A stretch of DNA of 64,000 nt from NCBI RefSeq assembly GCF_008831285.2, contig NC_045139.1, positions 27,498,808 through 27,562,807 of the forward strand, written 5' to 3'. Below, in pieces: positions 20,778 to 33,350 of this stretch (within the stretch, counting starts at the first letter, position 1; the number at the start of each line of letters is the position of its first letter). Origin of the DNA: Nymphaea colorata. Taxonomy: Eukaryota > Streptophyta > Magnoliopsida > Nymphaeales > Nymphaeaceae. Both the position numbers and the translations under genes were made by a program. The notes under the pieces were generated by a model. The model was not told the origin of the DNA and did no database searches. It saw nothing but the letters and a program-made list of their open reading frames with translations.

Positions 20778-20962
20778 TTTGTGGTTAGGCTTCAGATACT
20801 TTACTATACATTTTGCTTCAAATAAAAATGCATCACTGTCAGGCTGTCAGCAATTATGCAAGCATCAACATGACCATCAGTACTGTTCAACTGCGCACAA
20901 AGAACTTCTGCTTCAGATATTGCCTTGATAATAGGTATTCCCAATAGCAGTTCAAGCACTTC
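20778..20962 (-). pseudogene. XPG/GEN1-like structure-specific nuclease, one exon
   Basis: One minus-strand exon of an XPG-family nuclease, most like plant GEN1 (Holliday-junction/flap nuclease). It begins after ACCATAG at 20962 and ends CACAAA|GTGAGT at 20778. It reads VLELLLGIPIIKAISEAEVL, CAQLNSTDGHVDACIIADS, then, in a shifted frame, SDAFLFEAKCIVKYLKPNHK. The acidic EAE and DSD residues of the XPG-I active site are visible. An 8-bp duplication at 20836-20851 breaks the frame exactly at ADS/DA. Neighbouring exons were not found. It lies on the same strand as, and upstream of, the PP2C fragment. Confidence 0.78.
20836..20851. other. 8-bp duplication resembling a hAT excision footprint
   Basis: The plus strand reads CTGTCAGG followed by CTGTCAGC. 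The undisrupted XPG motif needs only one copy. The last base of the first copy is the complement of the expected C. A duplicated 8-mer with a junction base changed to its complement is the classic footprint left when a hAT element excises. Confidence 0.6.
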
Positions 20963-21639
20963 CTATGGTCATAATTACCACAAACAGAAAACATGTCATC
21001 AAATGAACCCATTTGGATATCTCTAGCTTGTGGAGTATCTATCACAACAGAAATAACAGTAAAATGTTAAAAGTCCAATAACTACAAGTTTCCAAATTAC
21101 AGATCTCTTCCACAGAAATCATGTTGCAATAAGTATGATTTATTAGTTATAATTTACAGCAGCTATGCTTTGGATAAAAAAAAACATTATCCACAATCAA
21201 ACTGCTATCCAAGCCACCAAAAAAGTATTGAATGTATAACAAATCAGCATGTTAAATTACACTAATCTGAAAATTTTAAGTATCTAAAATGTTGCCAAAA
21301 TAAATATTAACACATAAAGTCTTAATTTCAAGTTCCAACAAATAGCAAATCCTTCCAATGACATCTTGATGTTCATTGCTCTTTCACGCTATGCCTTCAT
21401 GAGACCTACAAAACAATGTAACAAATCATAATTACAAGAACTAATAAATTATACCATATATTATTTCAAAAATTTTAAAAACATAATAAACATACCAAAG
21501 ATGAATAAGAAGTTCAACTTGAATCATTCTAAAGATATATATCCACTTGATTAATCTTCAGTGTTGACCTGAAAGAAATATATATAGTCAATTAACAAAC
21601 AACTAATAAAATATTTCATGAAGACAATTTCTTCAAGAC
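20963..21639. other. unassigned, between GEN1-like exon and hAT transposase
   Basis: AT-rich. May hold intron of the GEN1-like fragment and the non-coding 3' arm of the hAT transposase. No motif recognised. Confidence 0.4.
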
Positions 21640-23760
21640 ACTTATTTTTGTTGACACTTCATGCATTCTATCACCATCATTCTTTACCCAATCATCCAAA
21701 CGAACCAAATCTTTCACCATTTTTGGTATAAATGATCTATGGCTATTATAAGAATCTGACCTCCTATACTAAAGCTTTTTCTGAGACAATAGAAGTGACT
21801 GAAATTAATAGATCACACACCATTTGTGAAAGAATTCAATACTTGGATTTGTTATCCTTCTATCATTGCAAAATATTAAAAGAATCGTTGCCATCATCAT
21901 TATCATCATCATCATGATTATTCTTAATCAATCTATCCTCTAAATATGTGTCTAGCTCAGACTTGGTAACCTGAAACATAACATTCTGAGCTTCTAATAG
22001 CTTAAAACACAACTTTCTTCCACCACGTAGTGCACTTCGACCTTAATTATTGGAAGAATTATTTGATATGGTACAAGTATTGACATACACTTCATTTCTT
22101 CTGACATAAGTTTTATAAACCTCTTGCAATGTTTGTTTTATTATTTCCAGTTGTTTTGTCTTTTCTTCTATTGATTGAATTTTTTTTCAGAAGATAAATT
22201 CTGATAATGAGAGTTTTATGTTTGGATATAATATAGATGCAATGATTATTAACAAGTTATAGGATTTCAAATATTTATCGAAAATTTCTTTCATTTTCAG
22301 TGTCATTGCCTTCATAAATCCATCTTCATTTTCAACCTTTTTCCTATAATATTCTTTGAACTCTTCAGATTTCAAGCAAAAATAAGTTTGTTTTTGCATA
22401 TGAAGAGTCAAAGAATAAGATGAAGACATCATGAAAAACCTAAAGAAAATCACATATCAATGCTATTGTTTCCCAATTCTCAAGTCCAAGCAACCATATA
22501 AATTCTGGGTCTTTCATGGTATATCTTTCAAAAGCATTTTTATAAAAAAAATATGTAGAATTCTATTGAGTGGACACATCTAACACCAGTTTCTTTGTAG
22601 TTGAAATTTTCAATTCTCTTGCTCTAGTCGCAACACCATGTAGTGTTGATGGTAAAACTTTGATATACTTCACTGCATCTAACGCTAATGATTTTATCTT
22701 TAATGACACCTAACCCATCTTGCACCATCAGATTCAAAATATGTGCACAACATCGTACATGAAAAAATTTACCTTCATAGTACAAGTTGATGTCATTTTT
22801 TTTTTGTGTTCTCCTTTAATTTTCTAACAAGAACATCATTCAATGAAGCATCGTCAACTGTAATAGATAATAATTTCTTTTTAGTATCTCAATTCACAAG
22901 ATGCTTAGCAATTACATTTGCTAAGGTCAACCTAGTATGAGGTTGTTCAACTTCAGTAAAGTTGATGGCATGTTGTTACATATTTCACCCTTTATCAATG
23001 AAATAGACTGTTAATGACATATATCCCAGCTGTTGATTGGATGTCCATATATCGGTAGTAAAAAACAATCTTATCAACACCCTTCAAAACTTCTTTCAAT
23101 TAATTTTTTGTCTTCATACAAATTTATTACATCTCAACAATAGTCATTCTTGAACCTGGCACCCACTTAGAGAAACCAAGCTTAAAAAGGAACCTAAACC
23201 AACACTTATCCACTATGGAAAAAACATGCTCTTTAGTTTCCATTAATTTTGTGATTATCTCTCTTATTGATTGAGTGTTGATGTCGGGACCCATTTCAAT
23301 CAGCATCTTTGTGACATCTAAAGATGAGGTCTCTCCTAATTTAAAACTTAGAACCTTTTTTATTTTTGCTAGCAAAACATGTTAAACATTTGTGTCTTCT
23401 CATTGATGATGTAGATCCACTTGTACTTATCATAAATAATGTACTATAGTACTTGCATTTCTTCTTTTTTTTCACACAATGTATATAATTACCTCTTCAA
23501 AATCATTCCATACTATAGAAGTCTATGCCCTAGATCTCTTTGCATCGTCTACGAGTACTTCATGAGCATCTATTGAAACTCCTTAATTTTTGTGCTTGCA
23601 AATCTATAGGAGTTTCATTAGAAGAATGTGCTCCAATAGGTAAATCATCTGAACTTTGTCCCAAATCACATACTTGTTTACCCTTTTCAATGATATTTCT
23701 TTCTAAATTCATCATCTTCAAACCAGTAGGTTTTCTTCCTTCCACTCAATCTATCTCCTA
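21640..23760 (-). pseudogene. hAT transposase (BED/RICESLEEPER type), decayed
   Basis: A near full-length hAT transposase in pieces on the minus strand. About 23440-23560 is BED-finger-like (NDFEE.I..CVKKKEEMQ region). 23127-23375 includes FSIVDKCWFRFLFKLGFSKW. About 22980-23070 has DIWTSNQQLGYMSLTV-like sequence across frames. 22560-22780 has AVKYIKVLPSTL and RARELKISTTKKLVLDVSTQ. 22450-22530 has KDPEFIWL and WETIALICDFL. 22187-22453 has the KNEDGFMKAMTLKMKEIF block. 21780-21880 has the hATC dimerisation block YWKDNKSKYWILSQMVCDLL. Many stops and frameshifts; a dead source element. Its own termini were not identified. Confidence 0.88.
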
Positions 23761-24773
23761 TTTGAACATAAATTTTTGTTAAACTAAGCAAAAGAATTGG
23801 ACATGAGTTAAGTTGCCATTAATCTACATGCAAAACTTGTATTATATCCTAACAATATATGAAAAATACTTATGTTGAGAAGCATGACTTAAGATACCAT
23901 TAATCTATGGTTTCAAATCAAACCAGCTTTGAGCCCGAAGTAGAATGCTATCATGTAACATGACTCACCAAAACTACACATAGAACAAGAGTGATTTATC
24001 TAGAAGTTATGTAGATAAGAGAATGCAAAAGAAATAGGCATGTGGAAGTAGACTGGAGATTAAAGAATGAAAGTTGTCATTTATGTACATGCAAAAGTTG
24101 CATTTAATTATATTAAGAGAACCCTACAATGTCGAACGTCAGGTCACCAATCAGCAAGCTAGGAACTCGGGAGAACCTAGGATGCACAAGTAAAACTTCT
24201 AGGGCCAGTTGCCCAAAATGAGATCACAAGTAATATGAACATCAAGCTTTTAATTATTTGAAGGATTCTATAATTTGGTTTTAGTATAGGCAATTAGTGC
24301 ACATGCAATTTAGCTAACATCACAACAAGCTTCTATCATCTAAATCATGTCTCAGCAACTGGACCTATTATATTAACTAAAGGAATAAGCTAAAAGTAGA
24401 AAATGCATCCAAAAACATATCAACCACTGTGTTTGGTCCTAGTATGATAAAACTACAAGCAAAACTTGCATAAGCACAACAATGTAAACACATGAATAAG
24501 CTTTGATTTTGGCATTGATCTATTAAATCCACAAGGAGGCACTTCCGAAGCCATCCGCCATTGGGGATCCAAAACTTTCGAAGTTCAATGGGAACTTGTG
24601 TAGTGTATGTTGTTTGTTGAAGACATAGAAAAGGGACCTCGGCTACTGAGGCCGAGGTAGGGAGAGGATGCTCACCAACATCAACTATTTGGCTACAAGA
24701 TACAGCCTACCACTACCTAGTGGTAGTACTCATAGGCCACAGGCCCACATCAGAGAGAAAATCAAGAAAGAGG

Positions 24774-24817
<44 letters not shown>

Positions 24818-24856
24818 AGAGCTAGGAAGAGGTATGACCATGGTCTGCACACTGAT
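23761..24856. other. no gene; (GA)n tract
   Basis: AT-rich non-coding DNA. A (GA)n run lies at about 24780-24813, just outside the LTR that follows. Short open frames across the run are artefacts. Confidence 0.5.
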
Positions 24857-25221
24857 TGTTGGATATACAAGGAGCAGAAATGCACCTTCGATTAGCTCAT
24901 CTTCAACGCAGCACGATCCCCGGCAACGACTACCAGGTGACAGACTTCACCAACAACAATAACAGAGAAAGAAGAAGAAAATAGAGATAGATTAGATTTA
25001 CGAGTTTGCTTCTGAGAGGCGCAGCTAGGTCAATCGATGATCAACCTTGAGTATAAGATAAGCTGGGCTTTTATAGACCACCTCCTAGGGTTTCCCAATG
25101 TCTGGCAACCGTTACGGTCAGAGGAATTTGTGGGCATTTTTCTTATTTAATCTTGTAACTGCAAGTGGGTCCGCTTGCAGTTACAAGATGTAAAGATAGG
25201 GCTTAGGGCCACTATCCAACA
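24857..25221 (-). mobile_element. 3' LTR of copia element C
   Basis: About 365 bp. On the plus strand it begins TGTTGGATATAC and ends CACTATCCAACA, so it has inverted TGTTGGAT/ATCCAACA ends. It is followed on the plus strand by TCTCCCACTTGGCC, whose complement is a purine-rich tract next to the 3' LTR. It is the same family as the LTR at 2945-3412. Confidence 0.75.
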
Positions 25222-28200
25222 TCTCCCACTTGGCCATGAGACCGTCAGATTGCTTCCACTATTTGTAGGTTTTCTTAATTCTTAGTTATGTGGTTTTTCA
25301 TAATTGGTTTGTCCATCGTAACTTGAATTTTATTCAAGGTTTGTAGCGAGGTTTTTCTTTTAGGGGTTTTCCATCGCAACCTTTCAAGTATTCAATATGT
25401 TTCACCTTAGTTACGAGGTTTTCTTCATGTACAAGTATTTTCATCGTAACATGTTAAAACTTAGTCCCATGTGAACCACAAACATTACATAAAAATCATC
25501 AAGAATTCTCTTGATAATAATGCTAGCAATCAAGTAAGCATTTGAAATATACATATATATTCTCTTCTTATTCAATAATGAAATCAACCTGGATACTTTT
25601 CAACCACCTCACAAAGAGGCAAACCAAGATGTTCTTAGCCCCATACGGGCTACATACTTAGTAAATAAATCATTAGGGATTCCTTTTGTTAAAATGCTAG
25701 CAATTAATTATATGAATATATCTTTTATTTCATTCATATATCTGAAAACATTTAACTGCCTTAAAACAAGGCCAACCTGGACTTTCTTAATGTATACTGA
25801 CAAGTCAAATTAAAAAACTTGTATCAAGTCCAGCACACAAACTAATATATATAGAAAGCAAAGGGTATATTTTCCTTTTATTGTTTTCCACAATTACTTA
25901 ACTCCTTTAACAACAGAGGTTCCAAAACATTCATTATAAATTGATGCAATACATAATCATATGACAAAACACATATTTGTTTTCCAACAAAGCAAAAGGT
26001 ATATTTAAGTGTGCTCCCACTTTACAAATGTTTACATAGTCATCAATTTGATTAGCAATACGCCTAATCTTTGTTATGACTATTTAAAAGAATGAGCAAT
26101 TAATTCATAGTCTATCATACAAGTACTTTTCATCTTCTACAGTCTTTATTAATGTACCCTTTCATAGAAAGAATTTCATTTAACTCATCATTCATATAAT
26201 AATTTTCATAACCAAATATTTAAATCATAACAAGCAAATAAATCACTTACTGTCATATCAGATTTGTCAAGCATTTCATAAAGCTCAACACATAGTTCCA
26301 CTACCAAATGCATAGAGCAACAATTCAAGTATCGTCATTCAAGTATTCCACAAGATGATCATTGAGATCACTAATAAGCTTCAGGCCGTTCATTACCAAA
26401 TTGATTATTAGTTGGTTCATTACCTAACTGCTTATTAACATATCCAATCGATCAAATTTGATAATCAAATGAATCATTATATTTGTACTATTGGAATAAT
26501 TCCATCTCATGCAACAAAGAAAAACATCATATACCGTACTTTTATTTTGGTATCCAATATATATGTATTTGCAAACATATCGTTGCATTTTTAAATATGC
26601 ATTTAACATGCATTATAGATCTCCAAAGATCTCAATATGGATTTAATTACTAAGGATCTCATTATATTTATGAGTATTATTTTACACCTCATGGAAAATA
26701 TTAAAATCAAATTCATTCTCAAACAAGAACTTGCTTATTAGCATGCTAGCATAGTTTGATCCACAAATGAACAAATAACATAATATACTTGGATTTAATA
26801 TAAACAAGATATGAAAGTTTAACCATATATCCAAATATATATATTCAAATTTGAATCAAAGCTATATGTAAGGTGGATCTCAAACAATAAATAGATATAA
26901 TTCCAAAAGCTACATGAATATAAAAATTCAGATTATATTAGCATAGGTCCAAACTAGTAATATCCACAATATCATTAATATGAATTTAAAACACATGGTC
27001 CTCATTGAAATATTATACAACACGATTCAACAACCATATTTGGATCAATGCTAACCCATCTCTCTTTTGAGAAAATCAAGTTATCATGTACTAGCACTTT
27101 AGTGCCATAAAACTTTAAATAATGCATTCTTGCCAATATGAATTTTAGTTCAAGAGTATTATATTACATCTCTTGAGCATTCATTAAAAACAAATTCTTT
27201 TTCCTAAGAAAGAGAAGCAAATAAATCTTTATTCAATAGTTGTCTAGAATGATCTTTGGATCTAGCACGACAACAAATATTACAATATGATCAGATTCAA
27301 AAGCAAACATGATAACATATATTGGAAACAAAGCAAACAAGATGTGATTTTTTTTTCACATATCCAAACAGGTCAATTTAAATATGAATTCATATCTGCT
27401 AGCCATATCTAATAAGAGCAAATAAAATTTCGTACTAGAACTTATAGTACAATAGATCCAAAAAAATATTTCATTAAAATGTCTTTCATCATGTTTAAAA
27501 GTTTTACCTTACAACTGCAGGCAAAAGGCAAACATGATGATATATTGGATTCAATGTAAGTGCGGGTATTTGGAGCCAATGATCCAAGCAAGTTAACTTA
27601 GATACAAATCTATCATGAACCGAGTACAATGCTATATGGATCGCACCATGTCTAAGAGTGTTGATTTACACCTCTTAGCATACCAACATACTAATATAAT
27701 CATTCCTTTTAACTATGATAAACATACAATAATGTAATCTTTGTCTTAGAATATTCTTTCATAAGGAGCAAAAAAAATTTGTCTTTTAGCACTCTAGAAC
27801 TACTCACTCAGAAATTATTGAACTCGTAAAATTATTAGATCTAAAAATCAATGCATATCATAATTTGTTTAGATCTAATATAAACAAGATCTTGATCTTC
27901 AAAAAAAAGTGCAAACGAGTCAAATCAGGTCATGCTAAAAGAAGTGCAACGTTTATCGTGAGAATCAAATGCAAAGCCAAATAGATATATAAAACAAAAT
28001 TCTGGTCATAACTAATATCAGCATGGAGCCAAATGACCACAAATATCCATAAAACATGCATAATAGCATATATTTGAACCAATATAACTAGGATATCGAT
28101 TTTTAACAATGTCAAAACAAATTCAGATCTTCAAGAGTATAAGGTTCGACATACATGGATCTAATCTCACCAACATCCAACCATACAATATATATGGGTG

Positions 28201-28660
28201 TGCAACATGTAGAGATTCAAAATATAAAGTGGATAATAATCAGATCCAAAACCAAAAAAGTTCATGGCATCCACATCATAACAATCACAGATCTAGATAT
28301 AATAATACCCACAATATAACGAATATTGATTTGAACAAGAAAAACCATATTTCACTTCAAATAGTATAGACCTTGATTCAACAAAAACATTCAAATCATA
28401 ACTAGAATTCTAGTTAGTAAAAAGAGATTGACATTCCTTATCAATTTTATTTCATTGTGTTCATTTTTCTTTATATCAACACATCCAGATCCAACACCAT
28501 TTCAATTCTCTTCAAGTCAAGGCCATAGGACATACTATGATGTCTGTTTCGCAAGATGCAGTGACACATTTACTCATCACATTTTAAATTCACTAAGTTT
28601 ATCAAAAATGTATCACATAAAAGTGAAGATTGACCTTCTTTTGGAAAGCATTTAAAAGAA
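25222..28660 (-). mobile_element. copia element C, heavily eroded internal region
   Basis: Minus-strand copia remnant next to its 3' LTR. Only faint family landmarks remain: AGGCCAACCTGGA (about 25775), parallel to AGGCCAACCAAGA at 440 in element A, and the repeated GGTTCATTACCTAA linker at about 26376-26440, parallel to 1573-1695. No open domain survives. Beyond about 26640 the sequence is AT-rich and repetitive. Confidence 0.5.
26640..28660. repeat. AT-rich stretch with degenerate long-period repeats
   Basis: Recurring phrases such as GGATTTAATATAAACAAGAT, GAGTRTTRATTTACACCTC, TTTGGATCAATG and GCAAACATGATRA return roughly every 300-400 bp in imperfect order. No coding similarity. By eye this is a decayed tandem array or repeated transposon leader; the unit could not be defined. 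Confidence 0.4.
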
Positions 28661-29875
28661 TAAAAATATTATTGATTTTACATGCACAAATCTATGCCGA
28701 TAGGAGCACCATTATTTGTTGCACTAATTTTCATACTCCTTCATTTTATGTGCAAGTACACGTAAAATAACAAAATTGCATAAGCATATATATATTTGTT
28801 GCTAACCATTTTTTGGTCTTGGGCAGTTTTGAGGCTCCCACTTTTGAAGTCATTTCTAAATTAATTTCATTGCAAGTAAACAACAATAATACATGGAAAG
28901 CAACAAGGAAAACTCAATATTGAATTTTAGACCGTGAGTTTCCCTTCTCATTTTCAAAGTTATTGTTGGAACTTCTGCAATTTTAATAAGCTTGAGTGGT
29001 ACCTATATGCAATTGCACATAAAATCTCTTTTTTCCGCCAAAATTACAAAATAATTTTCTGAAACCCTCTTTCAGCAATTTTTAATAACTTTGAGGGTAT
29101 CACTACGTAATTTCATATAAAATTCTAGGTTTTCACCGAAATTCACTTTCGCAAGCCTCTTTCTGATAAAGTTCTTACCAAAAACGTTGCGGCATTAATA
29201 TTTGCAAAATATGATAGCGTTCTTGAAAATTATGCGAAATTGGTGGCTAAATCTATAATTTTCAAACTTTTGGTATAAATTCGATTTGTAATCGAGTTTT
29301 TCATCTTTTTTCGTCTATTTTTTCTCTCTCTCATGAGAGCTCCTCTCTCCTCTCGCGAACACCTTTCTTCTTGGGTTTCTTCCCTCGCGCCCTTTCCACC
29401 GTTGTTGTGCGAACCACCACTGCCGCAACTATGAGGAAGGCGTCCTCCTTTGCTCCCACCGCAAGGAAGATGCCCATAGCTGCAGCAAACGAGCAGCAGA
29501 TTTGCGTCCTTGGTCTTTGTTGGAAAAGAAGCAGTGGGGAATCTCCGGTTGTGACAGAAGAAAAAAATGGAGAAGGCTCCTCCTCTGATTTTTAGTTTTG
29601 TTCATCTCTGTTCGTCGCTTAATCTCTCCTTTCTTTTTAACATTTCTCCTCTTTCTCTACTAGTGCTGCAGTGGTCGTTCTCGGTAACCGGCAACCACTA
29701 TGCATTGACAAATCAGCAGACAAAATTCTGATGCCTAAGTTCCAAGAAGCAGCAAGCTATTGGAATGAAGAGAGGTGGATGGCGAACCTCCCATTCTCTG
29801 GTTTGCCATTGAGGGTTTAAATTCACATTGAGGAAACAAGGAGGTTCCTGGGGCTTGCAATGTCTATATGTGCCA
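28661..29875. other. unassigned; AT-rich then GC-rich leader-like block
   Basis: 28661-29290 is AT-rich. 29290-29680 is richer in GC with a 74-codon plus-strand frame at 29371 (arginine/alanine-rich, no recognised domain). AATTCTGATGCCTA near 29726-29739 weakly resembles a reversed copia primer-binding site (CTCTGATACCA) and could mark the 5' end of element C. Confidence 0.35.
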
Positions 29876-30349
29876 TGTTGGGATTTCTCCCCATAACGCA
29901 TATACAAAACCAAACGTATATACCCTAAACAGGATCATGCTCATGCTAAATCATTGAAATAAACGAAACCTTAAATTGAACCGGAAGCGTACCTGAATCC
30001 ATCTGAACTGGTGCACGGGAAGATCGCAGCAGAGTCTTCCAGGGTACGTGCGGCGCGCTTGAGGTCTCTCTCAGATAGGGAAGAGGAAAACCCTAGAAAC
30101 CAATGTTTCTGGCAACCCTTGCACGACCCCAGGGACCACTACCATTATATAATGAGGACAATTATGGATTCAACCCATCAAAGATTCCGTAATTCCGTAC
30201 TGGTATCTATACATTTTAAAATTACCTCATACCATCTAAAATGACGTAATATCCCAAAACGCAATCACTTAAGTGGATATTTACGTTAAGACAGCCATAA
30301 TGTCTGAAATTTCTCATAGACATATGCCGGCCCACCAAATGATCTTACA
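29876..30349 (-). mobile_element. 3' LTR of copia element D
   Basis: 474 bp, TGTTGGGATTTC to GATCTTACA on the plus strand. Its first about 155 bp match 35413-35567 with only a few differences. The 5 bp outside it are TGCCA; the matching outer flank at the other end is lost. Confidence 0.85.
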
Positions 30350-30811
30350 ATCTCCCACTTGGGCCAAATATGTCTTAATACATTCAGACATTACATAAAA
30401 CCTTAGGAGCTCATAATTGCTATCTTATAAACGTCATTTTCACCAATCTCGTCCATGACCATATCAACACAGAACCAAAGCGGCTTTCGCTATAATAAAA
30501 ATTAGCTAAACCTTCAATGATCACAAATGTTAACATAATCAATGACATAGATCTGATATGGATGTATAGCATGAGAATTACATGTAATGTGATTACAACA
30601 TGTCTATTCTCAACTGGTCCAACTTTAAAACCTTATGGAGATCAAAACCTAAACACAGAATGGAACCAAAGAACTTTAAACTTTATTCTGCAGAAAACTG
30701 AATATGTGTCCATACATAAGAGCAAACAAAATACAAACTCCCACTAAATCAGCACATCATCCAAGGATAACACCCCGATACAAATAACATGTTCGTGAAA
30801 GACCTTATGTG

Positions 30812-32110
30812 TTAAACCCTTGGTAAGCGGATCCGCAAATCATAGAGTTTGTCCCAATATGCTCTAAAGACACCTGACCATTCTGTATCCCCTCTTTTAC
30901 AGCCCAAAAACTTAATGTCGATGTGCTTCGACTTTGACAAACTGTGGCTGTTATAAGAGTACATGACTGCTGAATTATTGTCACACAACAACCTTAGTGG
31001 TCTTTCTATACCACACATAATGCGCAGCCTCGTGACAAAATTCTGCAATCACAAAACCTGATTGAATGCCATTATCTTGGCACCTAGCAAAGTCAGAATC
31101 TGAATACCTAATGATCTCCCACTGGTCTGACTTCCTGTATGTGAGCATAAAATCTTATGTTCTTTTTAAGTACCTCAAAACTCTTTTGGCTGCTTTCCAA
31201 TGACCCATACCAGGATCACTTAAGTATCTGCCTAACATTCCAATGATAAATGCAATATCCAAACGAGTACAAACCAGAACATACATAAGGCTTCCCACAA
31301 CAGACAAATAGGGAATCATTTCCATTTCTTTAGATTCGATTTTACTTTTAGGGCACTGTTTGAGACTAAACTTGTCTTCTTTAGCAACTGGAGTCTTTCA
31401 TGGTTTACAATCCTTCATGTCATATCGCTGAAGCACCTTATCAATGTAGGCCTTTTGTGATGATCCAAGAATACCCCGAGAACGATCTCGAAATATTTAG
31501 ATCCCCAATACAAAAGATGCACAACCAAGATCCTTCATGTCAAACGTTGTTGACAAAAATTTCTTAGTTTCATGCAATATGACCACATCATTACTTGCCA
31601 ACAATATATCATCGACATATAAAACCAGAAAGATAAATTTGCCCTCACTGAACTTTTGGTATACACATTCATCAACCATATTAATTTCGAAACCAAATGA
31701 AACTATAACTTGATGAAGTTTGTAATACCATTGACTGGAAAACTTGCTTTAGCCCATAGATGGATTTCTTGAGTTTGCAGACCATTTTCTTTGCATCACC
31801 TAAAGCAAAGCTTTCTGGTTGCACCATATATATCATTTCATCAATGTTTCCATTTAGAAACGCTGTTTTAACATCCATCTAATGCAGCTCTAAGTCAAAA
31901 TGAGTTACAAGTGCCATTATAGTCCTGAAAGAGTCTTTCAACGAAACTAGAGAGAAAGTCTCTGTATAATCAATGCATTCCTTTTGAGTAAAGCCCTTAG
32001 CGACAAGATGTATTTTATACCTTTCAATGTTACCTAATGAATCCCTCTTGGTTTTAAATATCCATTTACAACCAATGAGTTTCACACCTTCAGGCAAAGG
32101 AACAACTTCT
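30812..32110 (-). pseudogene. copia RNase H and reverse transcriptase (element D)
   Basis: 31879-32097 reads VKLIGCKWIFKTKRDSLGNI and YKIHLVAKGFTQKECIDY. 31681-31878 reads MDVKTAFLNGNIDEMIYMVQ and CKLKKSIYGLKQ. 31497-31679 reads LVLYVDDILLASND, with the catalytic YVDD box intact. 30812-31048 holds RNase H with LRLLCDNNSAVMYS and KSKHIDIKFLGCK. Stops and frameshifts separate the blocks. This is the best-preserved copia RT in the window. Confidence 0.92.
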
Positions 32111-33081
32111 CATACGTCATTGTCCATCATGGACTTGATTTCCTCATTCATGGCATCTATCCACTTAAGAGATTTAGAACTCTTTATTGCTTGCTGGAGG
32201 TTGACATGATTATCCTCCATTAAGCCCATATCAACATCATGTTCTTGGAGATAGACAAAATCATTTGAAATTGTATTTCTCCTCTTTTTAGTGGATCTTC
32301 TCAGTGGCACCTCTGCTTGATTTTCTTGAGGTTGTTGAGTTTGTTCTCCAGTAGGAAGATCGACATCATTACCTTCTTCTGAATAGAGTGGACTCAGGTC
32401 CCTCTTTAAAGGCAATGTGTTTAATCTAATCACCTCCCCAAACTCAATATCCTCAAAGAAATGACATTTTTCTTTCCAAAGAAAGACTTACTGAATAGAT
32501 TAAATAAAACTTATAACCCCTTAATGTTTGTTCATTTTCCCTTTATACATTCAGTGCAGACATTAAAGTTTGCAAAATCAAGGGACTCAAGAATTCCTTT
32601 TGACATAAGCCTTTATATTCTCTTTTCAGAGATATGTCCTAAGCGCCAATGCCACAACATAATAGAATTCTAATTTGCTAATTTTACTTTTAGTACCACT
32701 AGATGTAACATGCAAGATTTCATTATATGAAGCAACCATATCAAGCAAATAAAGGTTATCGCTACTAGACAAAGAACCAGTGAAATTCAAATTTGAATGC
32801 AGAAACTACTTAAATTTATTTCCTCCAAATGAACAATAATAACCAAACTTGTTCAATGAGGAAATAGGAACCAAATTCCATCTAAAAAACGGTACCACAT
32901 AAGTTTCTGTCAAATTCAAATAGCAACCAGTCTTTAACAATAACCAAAAATCTGCTATGGCTTCAACCTTCGCCTTCTTGTCATCGCCCACATAGATGAA
33001 TCTTTCAGCATCATTTGGCGTTCGACAATTTAGGCAGCCTTGCATAGACATTATGTGACTAGTAACAGCGAATCTACCCAC
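32110..33081 (-). pseudogene. copia protease, pre-integrase and linker (element D)
   Basis: 32806-33081 holds the protease and following region (TSHIMSMQGCLNCRTPNDAE, then VVPFFRWNLVPISSLNKFGY). About 32460-32690 reads MLWHWRLGHISEKRI with a C..CIKGK pair, the zinc-binding pre-integrase domain. 32110-32433 is the acidic linker that leads into reverse transcriptase (ending WIDAMNEEIKSMMDNDV). The DDE integrase core of about 250 residues that should lie between them is deleted. Confidence 0.85.
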
Positions 33082-33155
33082 GAAGTGTTTCTGGGTACTA
33101 AAGTTAAATTAACCTCAAAACAAACCAAAGTGAGAAGTGTACCCACCATTTCACG

Positions 33156-33350
33156 TCATGCGTGATACTCAGTACAATCCTCCTTCATATGACTTTCACC
33201 CTTGCAAAAGAAGCAGCTTGATTTGCCTTCCTTATGCTTCTTATGTTTCTTAATGAATGCGTGATCAACTGCAATTTCCTTAACAGTCTTTCTTTTCTTA
33301 CTCGAAAAAATCGAATCATTTAACTCAGGAATAATACTCAAAATTTGCAA
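33156..33350 (-). pseudogene. copia gag zinc knuckle (element D)
   Basis: A basic segment (KKRKTVKEIAVDHAFIKKHK) followed by CFFCKGESHMKEDC, a CX2CX4HX4C nucleic-acid-binding knuckle of gag. The upstream capsid part of gag is not recognisable. Confidence 0.85.

Noticed and set aside
29371-29595. 74-codon arginine/alanine-rich frame as a small gene
   Set aside because: No recognised domain, no supporting promoter or homologue; in a GC-rich leader-like block.
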